Source: CAWUKT01 sp964352215 | GTDB taxonomy: Bacteria > Bacteroidota > Bacteroidia > J057 > JADKCL01 | DNA: 64,000 bases | Assembly (NCBI GenBank): GCA_964352215.1 | Contig: CAYGRE010000004.1 | Span: 62,001-126,000, forward strand | Reading direction: 5' to 3' | In this document: positions 53,821 through 63,188 of the stretch, in pieces | Numbering within the stretch: the first letter of the stretch is position 1 | Layout: each line of letters starts with the position of its first letter | Notes under the pieces: generated by a model | What the model was told of the DNA's origin: nothing | The model's database searches: none | What the model saw: the letters and a program-made list of their open reading frames with translations, nothing else | Made by a program: the position numbers and the translations under genes

Positions 53821-53849
53821 AAAAGCCCCGGATTTTCTCCGAGGCTTTT
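53821..53849 (+). terminator. Terminator after the LRR gene (first)
   Basis: AAAAGCCCCGG pairs with CCGAGGCTTTT with a 7-base loop (one C-A mismatch). It begins 5 bp after the stop and may also serve the convergent gldN. Confidence 0.85.
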
Positions 53850-53852
53850 GGT

Positions 53853-53874
53853 AGAGGCTTCCGGGTCTGCCTCT
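53853..53874 (+). terminator. Tandem second terminator
   Basis: AGAGGC and GCCTCT form a 6-bp stem with a 10-base loop, followed by TCTTTTTAC on the plus strand. Confidence 0.7.
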
Positions 53875-53984
53875 TCTTTTTACACATGCTCTGTGTTGAA
53901 CTGAATTCTGTACCTAATAAAAAAGCTGTATTTATTCTTGATATAAACGCTGCTTGTCAAACTCCTTTTGTTCGTCGCTGCTGG

Positions 53985-54848
53985 CTAGAAACTCCAAAGG
54001 TGGTGTTCGAAGTCTATCATTTGGTCCTGACGGAAGGCCGCATCTTCCAGGGTGCGGACGCCACGTCCTGAGACATTGGTGACATAGCCATTGAAGATGC
54101 GCTCTTCAAAGATCTCCCGCATATTGCGGTGCTCTGCATCGTTGAACTTGTTGAACCACTGGCAATCTTCGAGGGTCTCCAATACATCGCTGTACTTGAA
54201 GCAGATTACGTTCTGGTCGGGAAGGGTTTCGCCCGGATCAACCCAGACCATGCGAAGGTACTGGACATCGTAAATCTGTGCGGAACGGTTCTTGTCAAAG
54301 ATGCGGTTCTCGATGAATTCGATCACGGATTCAAAGGCGCTGATGTCAAAGTCGCCAACGAAATCGGCACTTGCATTGGTATTGGCGAATTCATTGCCGA
54401 ACCCTTCCATATTGTCACCTTCAACATTGTAATCGCCCTCGAATTCGAACTCAAATTCACTTTCCTCATCGTACAAGGGTTCATCATCCCATTCCGGATC
54501 CTCTGCTTCTTCACCATTGATGTCCTGAATCATGGCGACCACATCCTCATAGGTGAGGGATTTGTTCAGGCTATCCGCAGAATAGGCAAGGTACCTGCCA
54601 CTTTTGAGGCCATTGAACAGGGCTGTGATCACGCCCTGTGTTTCGGAATAGGTGCCAGAGGCATAGAGGGAGGATTGCTGGGCAAGCACCATGGGTTGAT
54701 TGATCTTTTCGCCCATGTCGATGCGGTTGACTACCAGATTGCGTTGAAAATGGTCGTCGGTGCGGGGTGGGATGTTAGCGCCCGGAATTTGGGCAAAAGC
54801 TCCCATACTGGCTGCGATAGCCACCAAGAGAATTGTCAGTTTTTTCAT
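53985..54848 (-). CDS. gldN: Gliding-motility/T9SS protein GldN with acidic insertion
   Basis: GldN (PorN) is a periplasmic component that works with GldK/L/M in the T9SS and gliding motor. Signal peptide MKKLTILLVAIAASMGAFAQ. Characteristic segments are IEFIENRIFDKNRSAQIYDV, VDPGETLPDQNVICFKYSDV and WFNKFNDAEHRNMREIFEER then IFNGYVTNVSG. Residues ~112-150 carry a very acidic, Phe/Glu-rich insertion (EEAEDPEWDDEPLYDEESEF) not typical of the family. gldK/L/M are not adjacent, which is unusual because gldN often follows gldM; this may be an extra paralogue. Convergent with the LRR gene. Confidence 0.92.
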   Translation of the reverse strand: MKKLTILLVAIAASMGAFAQIPGANIPPRTDDHFQRNLVVNRIDMGEKINQPMVLAQQSSLYASGTYSETQGVITALFNGLKSGRYLAYSADSLNKSLTYEDVVAMIQDINGEEAEDPEWDDEPLYDEESEFEFEFEGDYNVEGDNMEGFGNEFANTNASADFVGDFDISAFESVIEFIENRIFDKNRSAQIYDVQYLRMVWVDPGETLPDQNVICFKYSDVLETLEDCQWFNKFNDAEHRNMREIFEERIFNGYVTNVSGRGVRTLEDAAFRQDQMIDFEHHLWSF

Positions 54849-55048
54849 CTGATCTTTAGGTTTCGGTGTGAAAAACGAATGCGCCTGGCAGGTTGGAATG
54901 ATATTTTCATCCTGCTTACATCCCCATAATGAAGGCCACCAGATTGGTTACAGTTTTCCTTAAAAAAAATGTAAAGGGTGAAATCCTGCCTTTTTGCTTT
55001 GTCTTTTTGCCTTCCATACCCTTGTTTTACAGATAGCAGGATCAATTC

Positions 55049-55561
55049 ATGGGAGCAGGCAATCAGATAAAGGCTTATGAAGAGATGTTTCGCAGGTTTC
55101 AACCTGCCCTGGTGAAGTATGCCGCCTCCATGCTCTACTCTGTCGAAGATGCCCGTGAAGTCGTTCAGGATGTCTTTATCAAAATCTGGCAGAAGAGAGA
55201 CTCCCTGGAATTTGGTGAAGAACTTAAGTCCTATCTCTACCGTTCCGTACGCAACCAGACTCTGAACAAGATCCAGCGCAACCGAATCGATACCGTATCC
55301 CTCGATGAGAAAATCTATGTCCTCACCCAGGAAACGGATCTTCGGGACGATGAGAAAAACCGGAGACTCAAGGAAATATTCAAACAGATTGAGACCCTGC
55401 CCCCCAGTTGCAAAGAAATCTTTATGATGAGCCGGGTGGAAGGCCTCAGCCACAAGGAGATCGCCGAGATTCTGGAAATATCCCGGAAGACGGTCGAGAA
55501 CCAGGTCGGCATTGCTTTGAAGAAAATCCGCAAAGGGGTCTTTAAAAAAGCTGAAAAATAA
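55049..55561 (+). CDS. ECF-type RNA polymerase sigma factor
   Basis: A 170-residue sigma-70 family ECF factor. Region 2 is at ~12-75 (LVKYAASMLYSVEDAREVV, DVFIKIWQKR, LKSYLYRSVRNQTLNKI); region 4 at ~110-160 (LPPSCKEIFMMSRVEGLSHK, EIAEILEISRKTVENQV). The start at ATG 55049 matches the family. It begins a run of four same-strand genes (subtilase, FecR, STN-TonB receptor, DUF4249), with FecR expected to be its anti-sigma. Divergent from gldN with a 200-bp region between. Confidence 0.95.
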   Translation: MGAGNQIKAYEEMFRRFQPALVKYAASMLYSVEDAREVVQDVFIKIWQKRDSLEFGEELKSYLYRSVRNQTLNKIQRNRIDTVSLDEKIYVLTQETDLRDDEKNRRLKEIFKQIETLPPSCKEIFMMSRVEGLSHKEIAEILEISRKTVENQVGIALKKIRKGVFKKAEK

Positions 55562-55656
55562 TCCCCTCGCTTTGAGGGATAGCCATTACCAGGGTGTTGT
55601 TAATATGCCGGGAATACACTCTGACTCTTGAATTCTTTACCCGGTGCCTGAATAAT

Positions 55657-58338
55657 ATGGAAGTAAATCGTCTACGCATTCTCGTTATCTGCCTCTTAAC
55701 CTGCTTCTCCGGTACTTTTCTGAAGGCCCAGGAGGTCAAAGTGGTTGATGGTCAACTATTGGTTCAGGTACTTGAAAATCATACCGGTGGCGAAGTTGCT
55801 TCTTACCTGAATGCACAAACCGGAGATCTTGCCAAGGCCCGCTCCCTCCGGGAACTTTCTCGCCACATGAAGATCTGGCAGATTGCCTTCGACGACGAAG
55901 CTGTCTCTATGGATGAGGCCCTGCGGATCGCCTGGTCTGCCCCAATGGTGACGGTGGCGCAATTCAACCACCAACTCAGCAACCGGGCTACCCTTCCCAA
56001 TGATGCCAATATCAGCAGCCAGTGGCAGTATGTAAATACCGGGCAATCCGGTGGCACCCCCGGTGCTGACATCGACATGGACCTGGCCTGGGACATTACC
56101 ACCGGTGGTCTGACCTCCCTCGGAGATACCATTGTCGCCTGTGTGATCGACGATGGGCTTAACCAGGCGCACCAGGACTTTGGCGACAATGTCTGGATCA
56201 ACCACAACGAAATCCCCAACAACAATATCGACGATGACAACAATGGCTTTGTCGACGATTACCGGGGTTGGGATGCTTATAATAACAATGACAATATCTA
56301 CACAGGGGGAGGACACGGAACCCCGGTTGCCGGCATCGTAGGTGCCAAGGGCAACAATGGAATTGGGGTGGCAGGTGTCAACTGGGATGTGAAGCTAATG
56401 ATTGTACGTGGAGGGGGTAACGAAGCCCAGGCCATTGCTGCTTATGCCTACCCATTGGAAATGCGCAAGCTGTACAATCAGACCAACGGTAATCTCGGTG
56501 CTTTTGTCGTCACGACCAATGCCTCCTGGGGCGTTGACTTCGGCCAGCCTTCTGCGGCTCCACTATGGTGTGCGATGTACGACACCCTGGGTGCTTATGG
56601 CATTGTCAGTTGCGGGGCTACCGCCAACCTTGGCATCGACATCGACCAGCAAGGTGATCTCCCGACTGGTTGTCCCAGTGATTATCTGATCTCAGTCACC
56701 AATATGAACCACAATGACAACAAGGTCAATTCGGCTGGCTATGGAGCCACTACGATTGACCTCGGTGCATTTGGTGCAAATGCTTATACCACCTCATCCC
56801 CCAATAGCTATGGTGGCTTTGGGGGAACTTCTGGTGCGACTCCCCATGTCACGGGTACGGTTGCCCTCCTTTATTCCGCAGCCTGTACCAATCTGGCGGC
56901 GATCTCCAAGACCAATCCCGACAGTGCGGCGATTCTGGTCAAGCAATTTATCCTGGATGGGGTGGATGCCAATAGCAGTCTGAACAATATCACGACCACC
57001 GGCGGTCGTCTCAATGTCCACAAGGCATTGCTGCAACTGCAAGCCTGGGACTGCAACGGCACCGGGTGCATCTCTGCGTTTTCCCTGAATGTCACCAATA
57101 TCATTGACACCAGTGCCACCATCAGTTGGGCGGCCACTGCCAGCGCAGACTCCTTCCATGTGCAATTTCGCCCAGCTGGCATGCCAACCTGGACCGATTT
57201 CTATACAGTAGGTAACTCCCGCAATATTGATACCCTTCGGGCTTGTACCCAGTATGAGTTCAGGGTGGAGACTTTCTGTGATACCACCATCGCTGCCTTT
57301 ACGCCTGTTACTATTTTCCAAACCGATGGATGTTGCGAAGCACCCACCGGTTTTTCTGATTCTGTGTATGCAGCCGGAGCGGTGATCAGTTTTGATCCGG
57401 TGCTCGCGGCTCAATCCTATACCCTGAGGTACCGTCTGACCGGTACCAGCTCATGGACCACCATTCCCGGCCTGACGGTTCCCCAGTACAATCTGAATTC
57501 CCTCGACTCCTGTGCGGAATACGAGTACCAGGTGCAAACGGTATGCGATACAGGAGCCACTCCCTTTACCGGTAGTTCCGTTTTCCGTACCGAAGGATGC
57601 TTGGGATGTGATGCCACCTTCTGCGCTGCCTTCAGCAACGATGATACCGAGGAATGGATCAACCAGGTCCGCCTCTCCAATGTGAACAATTACTCCACTG
57701 GTAACAACAATGGATACCAGGACTTCACCGGACAATTTTCCATGCTGGTCAAGCGGGATTCGATTTACGACATCACCCTCAGCCCGGCCTTCGGCAGTTT
57801 CCCCTTCGATGAGTATTTCCAGGTTTTCATCGACCTCAATCAGGATGCTGACTTCGACGATCCGGGAGAAATGGTCTATGCGGTGGGTCCAGTCCAGAGT
57901 TCGACTACCGGGCAGATACAATTGCCCTTGTCCACTCAACTGGGCACTACGCGGATGAGGGTGACCATGCGCTACGATCAGCCCGCAGGATTCTGTGAAG
58001 CAGGTTATGGATTCGGAGAAGTTGAAGACTACTGTGTGGAAGTCCTCCCCGCGCCAATTGTCTCGATCGTCGATCGTCTGGAAGACCAAGTCCGGGTTTA
58101 TCCCAATCCCTTTCAGGAAAATTTGAATATTTCATTCACCAATGAGTTTGCGGCCGATTGCCAACTTTCTTTGTTCGATGTACAAGGAAAGGCGGTGCGG
58201 ACACAAGCATATAAAAACCTGAACGCAGGCGCAATTGATTTGCAAATGGCGACTTCAGGCTTGAAACCAGGTATGTACTTTCTGGATGTTCAGGTTGGCG
58301 ACAACCACTTCTGGAGAAAATTGACAATGATTAAATAG
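55657..58338 (+). CDS. Subtilisin-like (S8) T9SS protease with GEVED domain
   Basis: An 893-residue secreted protease, start ATG 55657 (MEVNRLRILVICLLTCFSGT, signal ends LKAQ). A propeptide-like region (~20-150) is followed by the S8 domain: catalytic Asp in CVIDDGLNQAHQDF, His in GGGHGTPVAGIVG, Ser in GGTSGATPHVTG. Two Fn3-like modules (VTNIIDTSATISW, YTLRYRLTGTSSW) and a GEVED domain (DLNQDADFDDPGE, FGEVEDYCVEV) follow, then a type A sorting domain (VRVYPNPFQENLNI, LKPGMYFLDVQV). It sits between the sigma factor and FecR in a run that is usually without a protease. It ends 4 bp before the FecR gene. Confidence 0.94.
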   Translation: MEVNRLRILVICLLTCFSGTFLKAQEVKVVDGQLLVQVLENHTGGEVASYLNAQTGDLAKARSLRELSRHMKIWQIAFDDEAVSMDEALRIAWSAPMVTVAQFNHQLSNRATLPNDANISSQWQYVNTGQSGGTPGADIDMDLAWDITTGGLTSLGDTIVACVIDDGLNQAHQDFGDNVWINHNEIPNNNIDDDNNGFVDDYRGWDAYNNNDNIYTGGGHGTPVAGIVGAKGNNGIGVAGVNWDVKLMIVRGGGNEAQAIAAYAYPLEMRKLYNQTNGNLGAFVVTTNASWGVDFGQPSAAPLWCAMYDTLGAYGIVSCGATANLGIDIDQQGDLPTGCPSDYLISVTNMNHNDNKVNSAGYGATTIDLGAFGANAYTTSSPNSYGGFGGTSGATPHVTGTVALLYSAACTNLAAISKTNPDSAAILVKQFILDGVDANSSLNNITTTGGRLNVHKALLQLQAWDCNGTGCISAFSLNVTNIIDTSATISWAATASADSFHVQFRPAGMPTWTDFYTVGNSRNIDTLRACTQYEFRVETFCDTTIAAFTPVTIFQTDGCCEAPTGFSDSVYAAGAVISFDPVLAAQSYTLRYRLTGTSSWTTIPGLTVPQYNLNSLDSCAEYEYQVQTVCDTGATPFTGSSVFRTEGCLGCDATFCAAFSNDDTEEWINQVRLSNVNNYSTGNNNGYQDFTGQFSMLVKRDSIYDITLSPAFGSFPFDEYFQVFIDLNQDADFDDPGEMVYAVGPVQSSTTGQIQLPLSTQLGTTRMRVTMRYDQPAGFCEAGYGFGEVEDYCVEVLPAPIVSIVDRLEDQVRVYPNPFQENLNISFTNEFAADCQLSLFDVQGKAVRTQAYKNLNAGAIDLQMATSGLKPGMYFLDVQVGDNHFWRKLTMIK

Positions 58339-58342
58339 ATAT

Positions 58343-59437
58343 ATGGTCATGAAGGAAGAGCAACTGTATGCCTTGATCGAACAAGAACTGCGCGGCACGC
58401 TTAATGAGTCCGATGCCGGTATGCTTGCTGATTGGGTCGGGCAAGGCAGAGAAGAGGAGACGACTTACCAGGAAGTGCGATCTATCCTTGAAATCACTGC
58501 GGAAGGGATTTCTGTTATGGATCCCCAAACCGATACTTCCTGGGATGCATTGCAATCGCTGATCGGAGAGGCAGAAGTTTCCACAGTTGGAGACGCTGAG
58601 ATCACCTCCGTCGGAAATACTGAAACCAGCGCGGTCGGAAATACTGAAACCGAAAATACCTCATTCGAAGGGGCTCCCGTCATTCCAATGCGGCGCTCAC
58701 GCACCCGTATCTACGGCATCGCCGCCACGGTTGTCCTGCTGGTCGTTGCCGCCCTCTTTATCGTTCTCCCCGGTGACACCCCAGGAGTTGACAAAGGCAA
58801 AATATTTGCTTCCACCCACAGCGAAGTCAAGCAGCTTGACCTCCCGGATGGAAGCCATGTGACCCTGAATTCGGAGTCTAAGTTGGAAATGCCAGCTGAT
58901 TTCAACGATGAGGTCCGCCGGGTAAAACTGGAAGGTGAAGCCTTCTTTGACATTGCCCGCAACGAAGAGAAGCCATTCATCATTGAGGTCATGGGGACCG
59001 AAACCAGGGTTTTGGGTACCAGCTTTACCATTTCTGCCTACCCGGCAACCCAGCAAGTGATGGTCAGTGTCGTCACCGGACATGTTGAATTCAGCCCTAT
59101 CGGCAGTGATGCCAAAATTGATCTCACCCCCAACCAGGCTGGCAGATTTGACCTGAAGACCAATAAGTTGAGCCGTATGGAAACTGCAGCGTCAGACGAT
59201 GCGGCCTGGCAGGATGGGAAGTACGTCTTTAGAAAGGTTCCTTTTGGAATTGCACTTGAAAGACTGGAAAAACATTACGACCTTGAGTTTGTAGTTTCCC
59301 CGGACTTAGAGAACGAGCCTCTTACCACCACCATCGATGTCAATACGACCAGTGAAGAAGATTTACTCAGCCTGCTGCAAGTAACCTTCCAGGTTCAGAT
59401 CGAAAGAAACGGGAAGCGCGTGGAAATAAAGAAGTAG
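58343..59437 (+). CDS. FecR-family anti-sigma factor
   Basis: A 364-residue inner-membrane regulator. The start is ATG 58343, or 58349. An N-terminal anti-sigma-like region (EEQLYALIEQELRGTLNESD, ADWVGQGREEETTYQEVRSI) is followed by an unusual linker from three 24-bp tandem units (58583-58654), a TM helix (IAATVVLLVVAALFIVL), and a periplasmic FecR domain (KQLDLPDGSHVTLNSESKLE, GEAFFDIARNEEKPFIIE, TRVLGTSFTISAYP) with a C-terminal DUF4974-like module (YDLEFVVSPDLENEPLT). It should bind the ECF sigma and receive a signal from the STN of the TonB receptor. Overlap-free but 4-12 bp from both neighbours, so an operon. Confidence 0.95.
   Translation: MVMKEEQLYALIEQELRGTLNESDAGMLADWVGQGREEETTYQEVRSILEITAEGISVMDPQTDTSWDALQSLIGEAEVSTVGDAEITSVGNTETSAVGNTETENTSFEGAPVIPMRRSRTRIYGIAATVVLLVVAALFIVLPGDTPGVDKGKIFASTHSEVKQLDLPDGSHVTLNSESKLEMPADFNDEVRRVKLEGEAFFDIARNEEKPFIIEVMGTETRVLGTSFTISAYPATQQVMVSVVTGHVEFSPIGSDAKIDLTPNQAGRFDLKTNKLSRMETAASDDAAWQDGKYVFRKVPFGIALERLEKHYDLEFVVSPDLENEPLTTTIDVNTTSEEDLLSLLQVTFQVQIERNGKRVEIKK
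58583..58654 (+). repeat. 24-bp tandem repeat in the FecR linker
   Basis: Three units of 24 bp at 58583, 58607 and 58631 (last two share GGTCGGAAATACTGAAACC or close). They encode VGNTETSA-like octapeptides in the cytoplasmic linker before the TM helix. Confidence 0.88.
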
Positions 59438-59449
59438 AAACACCCAATA

Positions 59450-62086
59450 ATGCAGAGAGTTTGTTGGACGATCATCCTCCATCTACTCCTCGGGTCGCTT
59501 GCATATTCTCAAACTTCCGGCCTGGATTTTCCGGTTACGGTTTCCTTTGAAAATGCCGACCCTGACATCGCTCTGCAACTTATTGAACAAGCATCCGGCC
59601 TCCCTTTTTCCTACAACAACAATATTCTTCCCAACCGGAATGTTTCAGGAACATTTGAGAAAACCCCTTTGCGGGAAGTCTTGTCGCAGGTCCTCGGTAG
59701 CCTGGGTCTGACCTATACCTACCGAAGAGGGCTGATCATTCTCCTGCCGGGAAATAAAGCCCCCCGAATCATTCCCGCCCATACCATCAGTGGATATGTC
59801 GAAGACAATGCCAGTGGGGAACGCCTCATCGGCGCTACCGTCTATGATGCCTCCTCTCGTTCTGGGGTCATCACCAATGAATTTGGTTTTTTCAGTCTTC
59901 AGGTACCCAAGGACAGTGTGAAGTTGGTCATTTCCATGATCGGTTATGCTGTGCATGCAGAAATGCTTTATCCCGAGACAGATATCAAGGGGGTTGTTCG
60001 TCTGAAACCCGACCTGAGCCTGGAAACGGTTGAGATCATCGATCAACAGGAAAAAATCCGTTCTGAATTGGGGGGAATCAGTGCCTACCGGATTCCCATC
60101 TCTGAATTGAGAGCCCTGCCGGCCCTGATGGGGGAAACCGATGTCCTTGCCGGGCTGAGTTTGCTCCCCGGTGTCAGCAGCGGCGGAGATGGTGCCACTG
60201 GCCTCTACGTCCGTGGAGGAGGACCAGACCAAAATCTCGTTCTGTTCGATGGCGTTCCCATCTACAATTCATCACACCTCTTCGGTTTCTACTCCATTTT
60301 CAATTCCGATGCCATCAAAGATGTCAAGCTGGTCAAAGGGGGTTTTCCGGCCAGGTACGGCGGCCGGCTTTCTTCGGTGATCAGTATTCGGATGAATGAG
60401 GGAAACCTGAACGAATGGAGTGGACAAGGTAACCTGGGGCTAACCTCAGGCCGCCTGATGCTGGAAGGCCCGTTGATCAAAGACAAGCTGAGCCTGACCC
60501 TCTCAGGCAGGAGAACCCTGCTTGAACCCTATCTGGCCATCGTTAGCAACCTGGCCGAAAAGAACAATGGCAATTCTATTGGATACAATTTCTACGACCT
60601 CAATGGGAAGCTCCATTGGAAAGTCAGCGAAAGGGATGGCATCTATCTTTCGGGTTATAGTGGAGGAGATGCATTTTCCTCCGGCTATTCTATCGACACC
60701 AACGGGGTACTCGACGCATTTGATTTCAATCTTCGTTGGGGAAATACAGCGGGGATACTGAGATGGCACCGGGACTGGAGCAAAGAACTTTTCAGCGACT
60801 TCTCTGTATTTACCACGCAATACCGGTACCGGTCACTGAGCAGTACGGAGATTGATTTCCCCAATGAACCCTTTGAACGCAATGAATTGACCAACCGTTC
60901 ACAAGTCAGGGATTTCGGTGCACGTCTCAATTTCGACTATATCCCAACCAATAAGCAGGTAGTCCGAATGGGGGCCACCGTGACGCAACATGAATTTACC
61001 CCTGAAATCCTGCAAAGGCAGTCCTTCAGCACTGGGCCCAGTGTGGAGATTTCCCAAAGAATTCTTCGTCCCATAGAGGCCAATATCTACTTCGAAGACC
61101 AGGTCCAGGCCACTGAAAAATTCTCCTTTAACCTGGGCATACATACTTCCTATTACCAGTTGGACACTTTCAGCTTTGCCTCTATCCAACCAAGAGTTTC
61201 CTTCCGGATAGGCCCGACCGATCGCTGGGGGGTATATGGTTCATATTCTACGATGACCCAGTTCTTGCACTTATTGAGCAACAGTGGTACGGGTTTACCC
61301 ATCGACTTGTGGGTTCCTGCCACCGAAATTGCCCAACCTGAGTTTGCCCGGCAGGTTTCCCTGGGTGTAGATCAAACTTTCCAGAACCCTGGTCTGCAAC
61401 TCAGCGTGGAAGGGTATTACAAGCGTATGGAGAATCTGATTGATTACCAGACCGGGGCCAACTTCCTGGGAGATGTTGACTGGCAGGAACGTGTGGAAAA
61501 AGGAGGGACGGGAGAATCCTATGGCATGGAAGTCTTTGTGCGAAAGCCCAAGGGAGTGATCAAAGGATGGCTTGGCTATACCTGGTCGAAAACCACCCGT
61601 CAATTTCCCACCATTAACGACAACATACCCTATCCCTATAAGTATGACAGGCGTCACGACTTCTCTGCGGCTGCGATTTACGACCTGAGTGACAAAATCC
61701 AATTCTCAGCCAACTTTGTCTTCGGGAGCGGAACTGCCAATACACTTCCCCGGGCTGCGAGCCTTACTCCCAGTAATCCGGCTTTCGGTTTCATCGAATT
61801 AAATGAAGGAATCGGTACCAATGTAGTGATCACGTATGGACAGCGAAATGAATACAGGCTTCCCGCTTATCATCGTCTGGATCTGAATATGAAGATATTC
61901 AAAACAAGGTCGTGGGGGGAAACCTACTGGAACTTTGGCTTGTACAATGCTTATAACCGGCGGAATCCATACTTCCTTTTCTTACGAGCAGATTACAGCA
62001 ACAATATTGATGAGCCTGAGATCAAAGCCAGAAGGTTGAGCTTGTTACCGATCCTGCCAAGTGTCAACTGGGGTTTCAAGTTTTAA
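59450..62086 (+). CDS. STN-containing TonB-dependent receptor (transducer)
   Basis: An 878-residue outer-membrane receptor with a signal peptide (MQRVCWTIILHLLLGSLAYS). Residues ~25-105 are an STN (secretin/TonB short N-terminal) domain: FPVTVSFENADPDIALQLIE, LPFSYNNNILPNRNVSG. A carboxypeptidase-like Ig domain (ISGYVEDNASGERLIGATV) and plug (VLAGLSLLPGVSSGGDGATG, YVRGGGPDQNLVLFDGVPIY, GGRLSSVISIRMNEGN) follow, then the barrel. An STN domain is what TonB transducers use to signal to FecR in the periplasm. No SusD. 12 bp after fecR. Probably senses a ligand and turns on the sigma factor. Confidence 0.96.
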   Translation: MQRVCWTIILHLLLGSLAYSQTSGLDFPVTVSFENADPDIALQLIEQASGLPFSYNNNILPNRNVSGTFEKTPLREVLSQVLGSLGLTYTYRRGLIILLPGNKAPRIIPAHTISGYVEDNASGERLIGATVYDASSRSGVITNEFGFFSLQVPKDSVKLVISMIGYAVHAEMLYPETDIKGVVRLKPDLSLETVEIIDQQEKIRSELGGISAYRIPISELRALPALMGETDVLAGLSLLPGVSSGGDGATGLYVRGGGPDQNLVLFDGVPIYNSSHLFGFYSIFNSDAIKDVKLVKGGFPARYGGRLSSVISIRMNEGNLNEWSGQGNLGLTSGRLMLEGPLIKDKLSLTLSGRRTLLEPYLAIVSNLAEKNNGNSIGYNFYDLNGKLHWKVSERDGIYLSGYSGGDAFSSGYSIDTNGVLDAFDFNLRWGNTAGILRWHRDWSKELFSDFSVFTTQYRYRSLSSTEIDFPNEPFERNELTNRSQVRDFGARLNFDYIPTNKQVVRMGATVTQHEFTPEILQRQSFSTGPSVEISQRILRPIEANIYFEDQVQATEKFSFNLGIHTSYYQLDTFSFASIQPRVSFRIGPTDRWGVYGSYSTMTQFLHLLSNSGTGLPIDLWVPATEIAQPEFARQVSLGVDQTFQNPGLQLSVEGYYKRMENLIDYQTGANFLGDVDWQERVEKGGTGESYGMEVFVRKPKGVIKGWLGYTWSKTTRQFPTINDNIPYPYKYDRRHDFSAAAIYDLSDKIQFSANFVFGSGTANTLPRAASLTPSNPAFGFIELNEGIGTNVVITYGQRNEYRLPAYHRLDLNMKIFKTRSWGETYWNFGLYNAYNRRNPYFLFLRADYSNNIDEPEIKARRLSLLPILPSVNWGFKF

Positions 62087-62196
62087 GCCCCCATCCCCTT
62101 CCTAAAATCTTATCCCAACCTTACTTCTGTACGACATTGCTTGGTCTGATAGGTTAATTCTTTGTATATTGCTTTATAGAATCACCAAAATCCGCT

Positions 62197-63153
62197 GTGT
62201 TGTCCAAAGTGCATCACATATTGCTTTCCTGTTTTGCAGTTGTCTTTACCCTGACAGCCTGCAACAATGAGCTGGAGTTTGCCATTGATACCGATCCTCC
62301 TCAACTGGTCGTCAATGGTGTATTTACCAACGACAGCTTGTTTCAGATCGAGGTCAGCAATTCTGCCAGCCCGGGACAAGGCAGTCAGATTCAATTCCTG
62401 GAAGATTGTGAAGTGCGTTTGTGGCAAAATGACAAAGAAATCAAGGATATCCGGTCGATTTTCGAGACTGAAGTGGTGATGATGAATGGAGAACCTCAGG
62501 ATATGGTCCGGCACTACTATGGTACCGAGACTACGCTTGCTGAGGTAGGTCTTGAGTATGAGATCGAGGTGAGCCACCGGGATTATACGAAAGTTTCAGC
62601 AACTGGATTAATTCCTTATCCGGCTGATCTCCAATGGCTCAACCTGAATGGCAATACCGAGATCATTGACGTTGATGGCAAAGCCTATCGCAAACTCACT
62701 TTTCAACTGCAAAACAACTCTCCTCAGAGAGGATATTTCGCGATTCAGGCCCTTTACAGCAAAGCCAACGGGCAACAGGAAAAGATTGAGTTTTTTGCGA
62801 GTGATCCTATCTTCAGTGAAAACCAAATCTTCGACGAAGGCGACCGTACAGTTGAACAAGGAAAGATTTATGATACCAAGGAGGGAATCTTCTTCTCAAG
62901 TGAGGCCTTCAATGGACAGCAGCACAAGTTCGATATCTTCGTGGAGTCTCACTACCTTGATCCAAACGACGATTTCGAGTTACGTATCCTAACCTTTTCC
63001 CGTGAATTGTACTCCTACTCCACCTCTTTGCGGCTCCAGCAAAGTGTCTCCGGCAATCCATTTGCAGAGCCGGTCCAGGTGCATTCCAATATCCAGAATG
63101 GCTATGGCATCTTCAATGGGTATTCCGTTTCTTCCCTGCCTTTCCCGCATTGA
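62197..63153 (+). CDS. DUF4249-family lipoprotein
   Basis: A 318-residue lipoprotein. The start is GTG 62197 or TTG 62200, since no ATG is in frame; this is a non-ATG start. Signal with lipobox LTAC (Cys22): CFAVVFTLTACNNELEF. DUF4249 features are the N-terminal segment PQLVVNGVFTNDSLFQIEVS, CEVRLWQNDKEI, TLAEVGLEYEIEVSHRDYTK and a C-terminal YSTSLRLQQSVSGNPFAEPV. DUF4249 lipoproteins commonly follow TonB receptors and probably sit on the outer membrane as an accessory ligand-binding partner. Follows the STN receptor by 110 bp. Confidence 0.92.
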   Translation: MLSKVHHILLSCFAVVFTLTACNNELEFAIDTDPPQLVVNGVFTNDSLFQIEVSNSASPGQGSQIQFLEDCEVRLWQNDKEIKDIRSIFETEVVMMNGEPQDMVRHYYGTETTLAEVGLEYEIEVSHRDYTKVSATGLIPYPADLQWLNLNGNTEIIDVDGKAYRKLTFQLQNNSPQRGYFAIQALYSKANGQQEKIEFFASDPIFSENQIFDEGDRTVEQGKIYDTKEGIFFSSEAFNGQQHKFDIFVESHYLDPNDDFELRILTFSRELYSYSTSLRLQQSVSGNPFAEPVQVHSNIQNGYGIFNGYSVSSLPFPH

Positions 63154-63188
63154 TTTTGGGGTCTCCCCCTCATTTTTCCATTCACCCG

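Noticed and set aside
54129..54929. A 266-residue plus-strand ORF
   Set aside because: Antisense to gldN, which is clearly conserved; the ORF is a shadow.
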